A stretch of 12,060 nt of DNA from Acidimicrobiales bacterium. Lineage in GTDB: Bacteria; Actinomycetota; Acidimicrobiia; Acidimicrobiales; JABEUL01. This document shows positions 1 to 7,657 of the stretch, piece after piece. The notes beneath the pieces are model-generated. The model saw nothing but the letters and a program-made list of their open reading frames with translations. It had not been told where the DNA came from and searched no databases. Numbering within the stretch: the first letter of the stretch is position 1; every line of letters begins with the position of its first letter. Location: positions 1 through 12,060 of the forward strand of contig JABEUL010000063.1 of the NCBI GenBank assembly GCA_013044465.1, given 5' to 3'. The translations under genes and the position numbers were made by a program.

Positions 1-291
1 GCGGTCAACTGCAGACTGAGCTAATAGAGGGTCAGCTAATTGCGCTAGGAACTCGCTGGGATCGCGATTAGATGTCAAGATTGTTGAGGCCTTTTGATGG
101 CGTTCAACAATGATCTCGTAAAAGCCATTCGTTTCCAGAAGATCTCTCTGAGGAGCTGGATGAACATCTTGATTACGAGAAATGTAGCAAAGATGGATAC
201 AACAGTGGGTAGAGTCCCAACGAGTGGTGCATGAAATATTATGCTACGGAATCATCCTTATTTGTATTGGTGTGATCAATGTCACCAGAGC
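1..291 (-). pseudogene. istB: Decayed istB (IS21-family helper ATPase), C-terminal part, runs off left edge
   Basis: IstB is the AAA+ ATPase that assists the IstA transposase of IS21-family elements. Reading the minus strand, one frame stays open from about 243 to base 1 (81 codons) and contains NGFYEIIVERHQ (about 94-129), STILTSNRDPSEFLAQ (about 40-87) and ADPLLAQSAVDR (1-36). These are the sensor-1 and C-terminal blocks typical of IstB. Upstream in the same frame RWDSTH (205-222) matches the family block R-L-D-S-T-H. The segment where the Walker B acidic pair should lie (about 145-190) is degenerate and appears shifted by small indels. An in-frame TAG lies at 244-246, and beyond it weak similarity to the family's ALGHI block reaches about 291. 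The Walker A region and any istA are absent, so the gene is 5'-truncated. Family assignment is confident; the 5' limit is approximate. Confidence 0.85.
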
Positions 292-424
292 CTAGACATT
301 TTTAACATCGAACGCCGAATTAACTTAGAGCGTGGACACACTGCCATTTAATGTGTAAGTTCTCACTGATGCCAGCTAGGCAAAAAAAGGTGAATCAAGA
401 TGATGCCTCATACAAAGTTCCCGA

Positions 425-3208
425 TCAAGTATCTACTTGGGCACGATGCCGGTATCGGCGAGTAAGTAACCATGCTGCCCAACACAGAAGTGTTCCTATG
501 AGAGTAGTAATGCTAATTTTCAGCCCCGTATAAATTCCGACCGGAACATATGTAAATCGAACCAGGTGATGACCTGCCGGCACGTCAACACCTTGATCTA
601 GACCGACAGCTATTACCGATGCATCCCGCCATAGCCCAGAGCTCACTTCAATTTGGGCATGCCACCCTGGGTCATATGCTTCAGAACGTATTAACAGTGC
701 TGGGTGATTTGTAGTCACTGAAAAAAGAGCACTGTTTGGAGATGAGTTAGACACCAGCTGTGCGTTCCCAACCACAGGATGGTTTTGATCCTTCTGCTCT
801 ATCCATGCATAGCTTGGGACATAAGTGGATTGAAAGTGTGCGAAATTATCTAAGACTCCTTTGTATGCCCATCCTCCAGGAGTAATTGATAGTGCATATA
901 ATCCGTCAACTAGGAACTCTCTTCCACCGGCTCCAACGGCAATCCGAGACGGACCCAATGTAGGACCGCTTAGTAGCCTAACTGAAACACCTACAGAGTT
1001 GGTGCTAGGAATAGTGACTTTGATAGTGGTAGCGCCATTCTTAATGTATACAGGTGGCCCCCACGTTGTACCACCTGATGCCTCTATGGCTCCAGCTTGT
1101 ATAACCTGGCCATGTGCCTTGGTGTTTAACATTACTACACCGTTAGATACTCGCAACGTTGTACCATAGTACCAACCACGATTCTGTCCAACAGTTATTG
1201 ATTCCGCTGGGCCAGAGCTGCCGACTAGGGGAAGATCATCTTGGGCGACTGGTATGTTCCCTCCGGGAAGCACAGGGTCAGTTCCAGCAGGCTGCAAAAG
1301 TACTTTGAATTCGCCGGACGCGGTGGGGGGCGAAGCAATTGGAATTAAAAAACATTGAGAAGGGATCAAAATCTCTTGCAATCCAACTTGTCCAAATACA
1401 CCATTGCGCAGCGCAAGTGGATCTAGAAGCGCATGACCTTCTGTCCCCGTCATTGATGAATAAGTTCCATCAGCAATAGCGCCATACCCGGTAACACTTG
1501 GTATGTGTGCCAATACTCCTATTCCAGCTACACCAACTTTTATAAGGGAGTTTGGATAGAAGAGATCTGGGTCTATGACGGCGTATCGGCCACCGGGACT
1601 TAAATAAGATTTAATCTCTTGGAACTGAGAATTTGGACCTGAGTTTGGAGGAAGTTGCGACGAATCTGTTATGAAACTGCTTCCCGCCGAGTAGATAGCT
1701 ATGTCCGCAATACAGAAAGCAACAATTAGCTTTAACCACAACTTATAGCTGAGTTTTGCTCGGGCTACTACTAGTACTAGAGCCCCGATAGACAGTGCCA
1801 ACGCGATTGCTACGGAGGCTCCAATTCCGCTAAGTGCCTGATTCCCGGGTGAGGCATCTTTGAAAAACCTCCAAAGAGACGATGGTGAAATAATTAACCA
1901 GATGCCTAAAAATGATGTAACAGTAATTGGGATGACGGCTCCGATAAAGTCCGATCTGACTCTCTGATGAGCAGGCCTTTCCCCCCCATCGATGAACCAA
2001 GCTAATAGCGCGCACGCCGCAAGATCAACTTCAGCAATATGACGACCTTGGTCGCGCTGTTGACCAATCAGCGGTATGTGAAGAAGAACGTGTTCAAAAG
2101 GAGTAGCAGATCCTAGAGCCAATACAAATCCACAGATTAGAAGCCCAAACCAGACTCGCCGCTCTCCGCGTGGTAGCCAAGAAGACCACCTTCGAGATCC
2201 GAGAGAGATTATTGCAATGATTGCAAACAGGCCGACATACGACGCGACTTCAGGGAGGTTGGATTGGCCCAGGTACTGAGGCTGCGAAAAGACTCCGTAA
2301 CCCGCTTCAATATACGGCGTAACAGCCAAAAAAGTAGCCCTCGCCGGAAAACTGTAGGCACCTATGAAGGAGGCTCCAACATGTCCCCTTTGCGAATATC
2401 CAATGAAGTGAAAGCCTGGAAGCCAAGCGAAGGAGGTAATCCCAGCGGCCACAGCGGCAGCGAATAGCCCCCTAAGAGCCACCCGAAACCATGCACCAGG
2501 CTTAAGTGAAAGTCTAAAGCCACCATAAATAAGGGTTGCCATCGTTACATCTATCATCGCTTCAGGAGCACTGGCCAAGATGGTTAAGGCAAAAGCGCCA
2601 CTCGCCAAAAATGCCCAGCGCCATCGCCCATCTGAAATTATTCGTTGTACTGCTAGAAGTATCCATGGAAGAGAAGCAAGTCCATTTCCCATATCAATAT
2701 GTACGGCGGTCTGCGCTTCAAATGCACCGGCAAAAGCAAAAAATGATGCGCCAATAAAAGAAGGAACTACTGATATGCCGCATTCGCGCAGTAAAAAATA
2801 GGTACCGACACTAGCCAGCGAGAACACAAATACCTCGGCAGTTATCCATGCGGCAGGCCCGCTCATTATGGCAAATATGAGAGTAGTTGGATAGAAGGCA
2901 CCAGCATTCATCCCCGCCATTAAGGGAGTTCCACTCCACATCCAGGGATCCCACCAGGGAAGTACGCCGTGTCTAAGCTGCGAACCAACCAAAACCCGCA
3001 GTGGATAGTTTTGGATTAGGTTGTCGCCGTTAAGTAAAAGTCCACCACCGAGCAGATATACAGTTAAAAAAATCACTAGCGGAATGGCAATTAAAACTGC
3101 AATCGGCCACCAAGGATGCGTCATTCGCATCCCAGAGGGCTTTGTCTCAACGGCGTCCTTATCCGCAGTCGGCCTTTTATCAGTTAACGTCACTCCGTGG
3201 TCATCCAA
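425..3208 (-). CDS. YfhO-family polytopic membrane protein (GT-C-type glycosyltransferase-like)
   Basis: A 927-residue membrane protein, within the usual size for YfhO-family proteins, which are thought to add sugars from lipid carriers to extracytoplasmic acceptors. After a charged N-terminus the first membrane segment lies at about 34-54. The first outer loop carries GDN (61-63) and a W-W-D at 85-87, the position of the catalytic Asp in GT-C folds, followed by WSGTPLMAGMNAGAFYP. A dozen or so hydrophobic segments run to about residue 510. A soluble C-terminal region ends with the family signatures EAYDPGW and PAGHHLVRFTYVPVGIYTG, then a last membrane segment near 897-920. It is the last gene of a three-gene operon and begins 3 bases after the preceding stop. 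The start is TTG with only a weak Shine-Dalgarno; an ATG at codon 27 (about 3130), just before the first membrane segment, is the alternative. Donor and acceptor cannot be read from the sequence. Confidence 0.88.
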   Translation of the reverse strand: MDDHGVTLTDKRPTADKDAVETKPSGMRMTHPWWPIAVLIAIPLVIFLTVYLLGGGLLLNGDNLIQNYPLRVLVGSQLRHGVLPWWDPWMWSGTPLMAGMNAGAFYPTTLIFAIMSGPAAWITAEVFVFSLASVGTYFLLRECGISVVPSFIGASFFAFAGAFEAQTAVHIDMGNGLASLPWILLAVQRIISDGRWRWAFLASGAFALTILASAPEAMIDVTMATLIYGGFRLSLKPGAWFRVALRGLFAAAVAAGITSFAWLPGFHFIGYSQRGHVGASFIGAYSFPARATFLAVTPYIEAGYGVFSQPQYLGQSNLPEVASYVGLFAIIAIISLGSRRWSSWLPRGERRVWFGLLICGFVLALGSATPFEHVLLHIPLIGQQRDQGRHIAEVDLAACALLAWFIDGGERPAHQRVRSDFIGAVIPITVTSFLGIWLIISPSSLWRFFKDASPGNQALSGIGASVAIALALSIGALVLVVARAKLSYKLWLKLIVAFCIADIAIYSAGSSFITDSSQLPPNSGPNSQFQEIKSYLSPGGRYAVIDPDLFYPNSLIKVGVAGIGVLAHIPSVTGYGAIADGTYSSMTGTEGHALLDPLALRNGVFGQVGLQEILIPSQCFLIPIASPPTASGEFKVLLQPAGTDPVLPGGNIPVAQDDLPLVGSSGPAESITVGQNRGWYYGTTLRVSNGVVMLNTKAHGQVIQAGAIEASGGTTWGPPVYIKNGATTIKVTIPSTNSVGVSVRLLSGPTLGPSRIAVGAGGREFLVDGLYALSITPGGWAYKGVLDNFAHFQSTYVPSYAWIEQKDQNHPVVGNAQLVSNSSPNSALFSVTTNHPALLIRSEAYDPGWHAQIEVSSGLWRDASVIAVGLDQGVDVPAGHHLVRFTYVPVGIYTGLKISITTLIGTLLCWAAWLLTRRYRHRAQVDT

Positions 3209-3211
3209 TCT

Positions 3212-5155
3212 TCACGCTTTCGAGAGTTTGGTCGGCCACTGACCATTCGGAGCTACCCATATCGCCGTCGTTTTTGTCTGGTAAAGTGGCTTGCCAAGTG
3301 CAGTCGATAAATATTTGTATGCTGGGACTGCAAAAGCTTCGCTCGCCCAGTAGACCACTGCAGTCACATGGTATTGCTTAAGAAAAGCGAGAAGCTCATA
3401 TTCATGAACTGAAGTATTCAGGCTCGGAGGCGGATATTCGTGTTGTTGTATATCGCCAGAGAGTAGCTCTTGAACGTATGGCTCATTAAGAAGTATCGGC
3501 CACCGGCTCCCTTCGGTACTGGATACTTTGACATTTGCATAACCACCTAAAAGCTTAAAACTGAACCCATCCTGTGCCTGCCAGTCCATTGCAGCAGTGA
3601 CCCTGGGTGACGCAAAGGGATAAGTCAAAACCACGGCACCCTTGGGCACCAAAGTAGATATCTCCTTCGGCAGCCCAACGGGCCAAGGCACAGTTGAACT
3701 GGGGAACGGAACGCCAGGGAGAATTACAAAAAGCATGACACATACAAGTGCCGAGATATCTAATCGACGGTGGCGAAGACTTAATTTTCCGACGTAGTTA
3801 TACCAATTTGTCGAAACCACAGAGTCGCTAACTTTCACTAGGGCACGATCCACTGCCACCGCCAAGATCAGAACGGCAAAGATGGCAACAAAAAGATCAT
3901 AGCGGGCCGGAATAGTGTTATCTAGCAAAGGTAGGTGGGCAAATATTGCCTCGGGAAGTGGGATCGGAGTAACTATCGAGCCAATTACTAAGCGGTTTCC
4001 CAAGGAGAGCAAAAAGGACAGTCCACAAAGTACCGAGAGAGCACCGACAATTTTATCGCGTCTTAATTTTTTGATTGCAACAAGTAGAACCAAGACAAAG
4101 GGAAAACCTAAATACGTGCCGTTCTCAGATATATTGGAGCCCACTAGCGCATTTCCGGCCCGAACTATATAAGGAGGTGCTACAAGCTGGTTACTTGAGG
4201 GAATAACTGATCCTATTAGATCGGCTCTCATGCCTTGAAGCAATGGAGCAGGAATGACCGGACCATTAATGTGGGCGCTTCCCCAAACCATCTCAAATAC
4301 TGGATACCCGTCAATAAGAATCAAAACTATTAAAGCACACGCAGCAACTATAAAGATGTAGCGCCAAGCGGCAACGACATCCGACCAGTACCGCAAGGCA
4401 ATGTACAGCGCAAATAATCCAGCAACTACTAAGCATCCGCTTAGTACATCGGGAGAAATTAGCATTTGAATAGCAAGTAGGAGACCAATTAATAGCCCTG
4501 TAACAACTGAAGGCAATTTTCGACGGCGTACTATTTCGTCAGCCAACCAGACTAACAACACAGGGATTGGCACAAATAGTAGGTCCAAGTGGAGAACCTG
4601 ACTCGCCATATATGGACCAAATCCATAAGTGAGTCCGGCCAAGAATCTGACGATACGTAGCCTGACAAAACATGCTGAAACAAAGTACATGCTCACTGAT
4701 GAAGAGATAATGGCTAACCTAACCAAGAAGTTGAAAGCAGCGATGGGTCCAACATTGGCAGTAATTGGCCACGCTATTAGTCCGAGAAAAGGTACTGACG
4801 TGTTGTCTGCAAGATTTGCTCCCTGGGGATATTCAATAAATTGAGTGTAAAAAATATTGAGGTTATGCGTGACTGCGTATGGCAGCCAAGAAAGAAACCA
4901 AATCATTTGTTGCGGATCATTACGGGCCGGATTATTAATTGTTCCTAATGGCAATCGTAAATTGTCAAACGGACCGACTGGCCAGAAAGCCAATAGTGTG
5001 AGCACAATGAAAGCGACAGTAGCTATTACATCTCTACCAGGATGGCGCAACAATACTGGAACCGTCTGGTTATCTAAATTACTATCTTGCCCATCAAGAG
5101 TTGGCTGAGCTGTATTCAAATCAGGTTGCATTAAATTCGGTGGCCAATTGATCAT
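3212..5155 (-). CDS. Polytopic membrane protein, probable GT-C-fold glycosyltransferase
   Basis: A 647-residue protein with a roughly 40-residue hydrophilic N-terminus, a first membrane segment at about 43-60, and an outer loop holding NDPQQMIWFLSWLPYAV (79-95). An Asp there, followed by a W-rich amphipathic stretch and then EYPQGANL (108-115), is the arrangement of GT-C glycosyltransferases that use polyprenyl-linked sugars. About ten more hydrophobic segments follow to about 480, and the last 150 or so residues form an extracytoplasmic soluble domain. The ATG at 5155 lies inside the end of the upstream gene (35-base overlap), implying translational coupling; a purine-rich GAAGAAAG sits directly before it. 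Its stop is 3 bases before the YfhO-like gene. I recognise the architecture, common in actinobacteria, but not a characterised orthologue; sugar and acceptor are unknown. Confidence 0.75.
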   Translation of the reverse strand: MINWPPNLMQPDLNTAQPTLDGQDSNLDNQTVPVLLRHPGRDVIATVAFIVLTLLAFWPVGPFDNLRLPLGTINNPARNDPQQMIWFLSWLPYAVTHNLNIFYTQFIEYPQGANLADNTSVPFLGLIAWPITANVGPIAAFNFLVRLAIISSSVSMYFVSACFVRLRIVRFLAGLTYGFGPYMASQVLHLDLLFVPIPVLLVWLADEIVRRRKLPSVVTGLLIGLLLAIQMLISPDVLSGCLVVAGLFALYIALRYWSDVVAAWRYIFIVAACALIVLILIDGYPVFEMVWGSAHINGPVIPAPLLQGMRADLIGSVIPSSNQLVAPPYIVRAGNALVGSNISENGTYLGFPFVLVLLVAIKKLRRDKIVGALSVLCGLSFLLSLGNRLVIGSIVTPIPLPEAIFAHLPLLDNTIPARYDLFVAIFAVLILAVAVDRALVKVSDSVVSTNWYNYVGKLSLRHRRLDISALVCVMLFVILPGVPFPSSTVPWPVGLPKEISTLVPKGAVVLTYPFASPRVTAAMDWQAQDGFSFKLLGGYANVKVSSTEGSRWPILLNEPYVQELLSGDIQQHEYPPPSLNTSVHEYELLAFLKQYHVTAVVYWASEAFAVPAYKYLSTALGKPLYQTKTTAIWVAPNGQWPTKLSKA

Positions 5156-6464
5156 CTTTCTTCGGGATGTCTTTAGCTTTTCGGAGATGCCAGAAAAATA
5201 CTGACAACAATATTATCGACATCCCAAAGGCTCTAAATGCTGAATTATTAGCGTCTATACCAAGTCCAAGTAGTTTGCCAGGAAGAATAAGGACAGTCAT
5301 CATCCAAGCACCACCAATCCACGAAATAGGAATTCGCATTACTGAGCCTGCAACTACTACGGTCATCAATAGAGGAACTAACGTTAACATGAAGTGATAC
5401 TCAGATATAGTGCCAGCAAGATACGTACCAATTAAAAGAACGCTTGAAGAGGTGATAAGTCGAAGTCTTTTATCATCAATGCGAGTCCAGGAAATCCAAG
5501 TTGCACCTACTGCTACTATCGCAGTGAAACTCCTGATCAAAATGGTTACAAATTCAGGCCAGCCTAGATTTCGAGCGACATCTACCCAAGCTGAGTTAAA
5601 ATTCACTCCGGTTCCTACCCTGTTCGTTAGACTCGGCAGTTTCGATAGGACGGCCATCGGGTCAGCTACGAAAATAACTGCAACAAGATTTAAGATAAAA
5701 GGTAATCCAATCGCTACTAAAAGTGCCTTCCACTGGCGAGCCAGCAAAAAGACAACAAGAAGCGGCAGTAGGAGCGGTTTAAATGCGAAGCTAAGACCGA
5801 TAGCGATGCCCCCAATTATCCACTTATTGTTTATTGCAGCAAGTAAAAAGACTGATAGAGCGAACCAACATAGTACTGATACGTTCTCTAATGACAGTTC
5901 TCCGGTAAAAGCTCCGGTATAGCTGAGTCCAAAAGTTGTCAGTGCAGCTGTCATGCCAAACCATGGTCTCCCAATTGCTACTGCCGCCAACATAACTGCT
6001 GCAATCGATATCACAATTGTAAGCACTAGACCGTACTTAGTTATTGATGCTTGAGAATGACCAGCAATTGGCCTTAGCAACAATAAGATACTTGGCGGGT
6101 AAAGAAAACCACGTACAGAATAAGGCTGGCCGCCAACAGCAAACAGCGACTCCGCCCTCCAAGTTATGAGTAAGTCGTAACCAAGGTTTTGAGCACGTGC
6201 ATTTGTTTGGTAAAGCCCTAATATAGAGTCGCATGCAAACCCCCAAGCCACAATGGTTGCAATAACTCGAACTATTTTTTGGTCAACTTTAGTTTTGACT
6301 TGGTTAAGAAAAGTACTAACCAAATTCGAGGTATAACGAGTACGCCTTTCAGCAAGTTCACGCCATCCCGTCGAACCTGCCAAACCATCTCCGGCCACGT
6401 GAATTCTCGTGTCAGCTGTAGCGATTGGCATCCATACATAATAGCTGCCACCACGCCTTGCCAA
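5121..6464 (-). CDS. GT87-family (DUF2029) membrane glycosyltransferase
   Basis: A 447-residue protein, typical in length for GT87 polyprenyl-phosphate-mannose-dependent mannosyltransferases. The first membrane segment is at about 66-84. The loop after it has YDLLITWRAE (96-105, putative catalytic D97), GGQPYS (111-116) and FLYPPSILLLLRPIAG (120-135), matching the family's D, G-x-x-Y and Y-P-P pattern. Eight or nine further hydrophobic segments follow, then a short basic C-terminus. It is the first gene of the operon and overlaps the next gene by 35 bases. The start is uncertain: the longest frame opens with TTG preceded by a weak GAGAAAG, while an ATG at codon 12 (6431) lacks a ribosome site. 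Either choice leaves a longer cytoplasmic tail (about 55-65 residues) than I would expect for the family, so the true start may be later. Presumably it transfers mannose or a related sugar at the outer face of the membrane. Confidence 0.8.
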   Translation of the reverse strand: MARRGGSYYVWMPIATADTRIHVAGDGLAGSTGWRELAERRTRYTSNLVSTFLNQVKTKVDQKIVRVIATIVAWGFACDSILGLYQTNARAQNLGYDLLITWRAESLFAVGGQPYSVRGFLYPPSILLLLRPIAGHSQASITKYGLVLTIVISIAAVMLAAVAIGRPWFGMTAALTTFGLSYTGAFTGELSLENVSVLCWFALSVFLLAAINNKWIIGGIAIGLSFAFKPLLLPLLVVFLLARQWKALLVAIGLPFILNLVAVIFVADPMAVLSKLPSLTNRVGTGVNFNSAWVDVARNLGWPEFVTILIRSFTAIVAVGATWISWTRIDDKRLRLITSSSVLLIGTYLAGTISEYHFMLTLVPLLMTVVVAGSVMRIPISWIGGAWMMTVLILPGKLLGLGIDANNSAFRAFGMSIILLSVFFWHLRKAKDIPKKDDQLATEFNAT

Positions 6465-6515
6465 AGTTCACTTTCTCAATCTAACACTGGCTATTGTCCG
6501 AACTCTTAATTCGTC

Positions 6516-6590
6516 TGCCGACCCTTCTTTCAGATGTTATAGGCGCCCCGACTTCCGCACTTTTCTCAAAAAAACTCAGATGGGTCGGCA
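6516..6590 (-). promoter_or_regulatory. Possible promoter flanked by a 9-base inverted repeat, upstream of the membrane operon
   Basis: On the minus strand TGCCGACCC (6582-6590) and GGGTCGGCA (6516-6524) are exact inverted copies 57 bases apart. Between them is a TATAAC hexamer (6541-6536) that could be a -10 box, about 70 bases before the first gene. No good -35 hexamer stands at the right distance, so the promoter call is weak. The arms could bind one regulator at two sites; this is inference only. Confidence 0.2.
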
Positions 6591-6796
6591 TGCCAAAGTT
6601 TTTCTACTCTCTTAACCAGGAAGTTTAGATTTTGCAATTGAATATTCTTGGTCACCTAGTTACGGAATTTAGGAGAAATCATGTGGAAATGAGTACCAAA
6701 TGGAAATGTCCTCTGGCATGGCACCTGCAATTTGTTCGCGTTGTACCTTCCCCGAAGGAAGCTTTATCTGCCACGACAACCCTGTATGTTGTCACC

Positions 6797-6933
6797 TGCA
6801 TCTCCTCCTAAATCCGTACATATGAACCTAAAAAAATAGAGGAGAATATGTACTTGAAAACCAGAAGAATTCAAAGCCTGCCCTCCTATTGAGTTCAAGG
6901 CTTATGCTGTAAAACTTGTTAAATCAAGTTCAT
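6797..6933 (+). mobile_element. Truncated IS3-type orfA, copy 1 (frameshifted)
   Basis: This segment matches 11784-11921 nearly base for base: an untranslated leader CCTAAATCCGTACAT, a purine-rich ribosome site TAGAGGAGAAT, an ATG (6848) and the first 28 or so codons of a small transposase OrfA. The OrfA is recognisable in copy 2 as the K-rich start followed by PEFRADAVSLVKSS, the usual opening of IS3-family OrfA helix-turn-helix proteins. In copy 1 two single-base deletions after the ATG break the frame, giving a stop after 14 codons (6890-6892); the distal part (EFKAYAVKLVKSSS, then TAA) is readable in another frame. Similarity to copy 2 stops at 6933 at the same codon. It is a dead fragment with no OrfB and no identified terminal repeats. 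Confidence 0.72.
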
Positions 6934-7099
6934 AAGTGGCACGAACTCACTGCGATCATATTTTTATATTCACTTCCTAAAGCAAGGTTTTCAAAAGTTG
7001 ACCACTACTGACACACCCGAAAGCTGGACACTAATTAAGCATATTATATGTACTAATAGATTGGTTTATGCAGTCGTTTCAGGCGGATAAGATGCATCT

Positions 7100-7657
7100 A
7101 TGCTATTCCAACTCGAGGCCTTAGAGGAGGCCCTTCGATCACTGGGAGCCGTTCTTGACGAACGTCGAACTCCGTGTTGCCTGCTGTTCATCGGTGGAAG
7201 CAGCCTGCTCCTGTTGAAAGTGATCGATCAACCCACCGGAGACCTCGACGTAATCGGTCTAGTCGAAAACGGCCACTATTTCAAAGTTGACACACTACCG
7301 GGGCCGTTGGCAGCTTCTGCCGCACAGGTCGGCCAAGCCTTCGATCTGCCCGAGAACTGGCTAAAGCCCGGACCAGCATCTTTGATGGACTTCGAACTTC
7401 CGCCTAGTTGGGAGGATCGAATCGAAGTTCACCTTCCTTCGCTATTCGACAAGGTCTGTTTCAAGCTGTACGATGCGGTCGATCGTAGTCCAAACGAAAA
7501 GCATTATCACGACCTCCAAGCTCTACAGCCATCTCCTGATGCGCTTCCCCGAGGAGGCCGTTGGGCGATGACCCACGATCCATCAACTGGATTCAAAACC
7601 GATCTCTTAGGATGCCTCTCGAGTTTCGGCATGGAGGTGGAAAATGGCAAACTCTAG
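7100..7657 (+). CDS. DUF6036/AbiEii-like nucleotidyltransferase-fold protein
   Basis: A 185-residue protein that looks like a nucleotidyltransferase-fold member of the DUF6036/AbiEii-like group. The N-terminal half holds FIGGSSLLLL (30-39) followed by PTGDLDVIG (45-53): the GG-S loop and paired Asp (D48, D50) that bind nucleotide and metal in this fold. The C-terminal half has LPSLFDKVCFKLYDAVDR (112-129) and KHYHDLQAL (134-142), matching the family's K-L-x-A and K-D/D-L region. Proteins of this class act as toxin halves or uncharacterised partners next to winged-helix genes; that role is inference here. Its last 14 bases overlap the following gene, so the two are translated together. The ATG has only a poor upstream AGGCGG. 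The gene is visibly richer in G+C than the membrane operon, and an IS fragment lies upstream, which suggests horizontal arrival. Confidence 0.75.
   Translation: MLFQLEALEEALRSLGAVLDERRTPCCLLFIGGSSLLLLKVIDQPTGDLDVIGLVENGHYFKVDTLPGPLAASAAQVGQAFDLPENWLKPGPASLMDFELPPSWEDRIEVHLPSLFDKVCFKLYDAVDRSPNEKHYHDLQALQPSPDALPRGGRWAMTHDPSTGFKTDLLGCLSSFGMEVENGKL
7633..7640 (+). promoter_or_regulatory. Strong internal ribosome binding site for the winged-helix gene
   Basis: GGAGGTGG inside the last codons of the nucleotidyltransferase gene stands 3-5 bases before the ATG at 7644. It fixes that start and points to coupled translation of the pair. Confidence 0.7.

Larger units (their letters stand above)
6465..7099. 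other. Intergenic stretch of 635 bases with mobile-element debris
   Basis: No intact gene is seen here. It holds the upstream region of the minus-strand operon, a separated 9-base inverted repeat (6516-6590), and one truncated IS3-type orfA (6797-6933). Bases 6661-6796 can be read as 40-50 codon open frames on both strands, for example a minus-strand frame containing SGKVQREQIAGAMPEDISIW, but none is recognisable and none has a convincing start. Two short hairpins lie at 6746-6758 (CCTTC/GAAGG) and 6775-6793 (GACAAC/GTTGTC). After the orfA fragment, 6989-7031 has AAAAGTTGACCACTACTGAC and then AAAGCTGGACAC, which looks like insertion-sequence end sequence but cannot be assigned. No clear promoter for the gene at 7100 was found. 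Confidence 0.5.

Noticed and set aside
150..224. Plus-strand reading EELDEHLDYEKCSKDGYNSG resembling an IS256-family transposase block
   Set aside because: The opposite strand over the same bases is an open frame in register with strong IstB blocks (1-129) and RWDSTH (205-222), which explains the region better; the plus-strand match is short, is followed by a stop, and has no supporting sequence on either side.
5410..5922. 170-codon open frame on the plus strand
   Set aside because: It is entirely antisense to the GT87-like gene, has a basic and low-complexity composition typical of shadow frames, and no ribosome site.
6816..7053. Inverted pair GTACATAT (6816-6823) and ATATGTAC (7046-7053) flanking the first IS3 fragment, considered as terminal inverted repeats
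   Set aside because: The match is only 8 bases, does not extend, lies inside the leader rather than at its edge, and is not present around copy 2.
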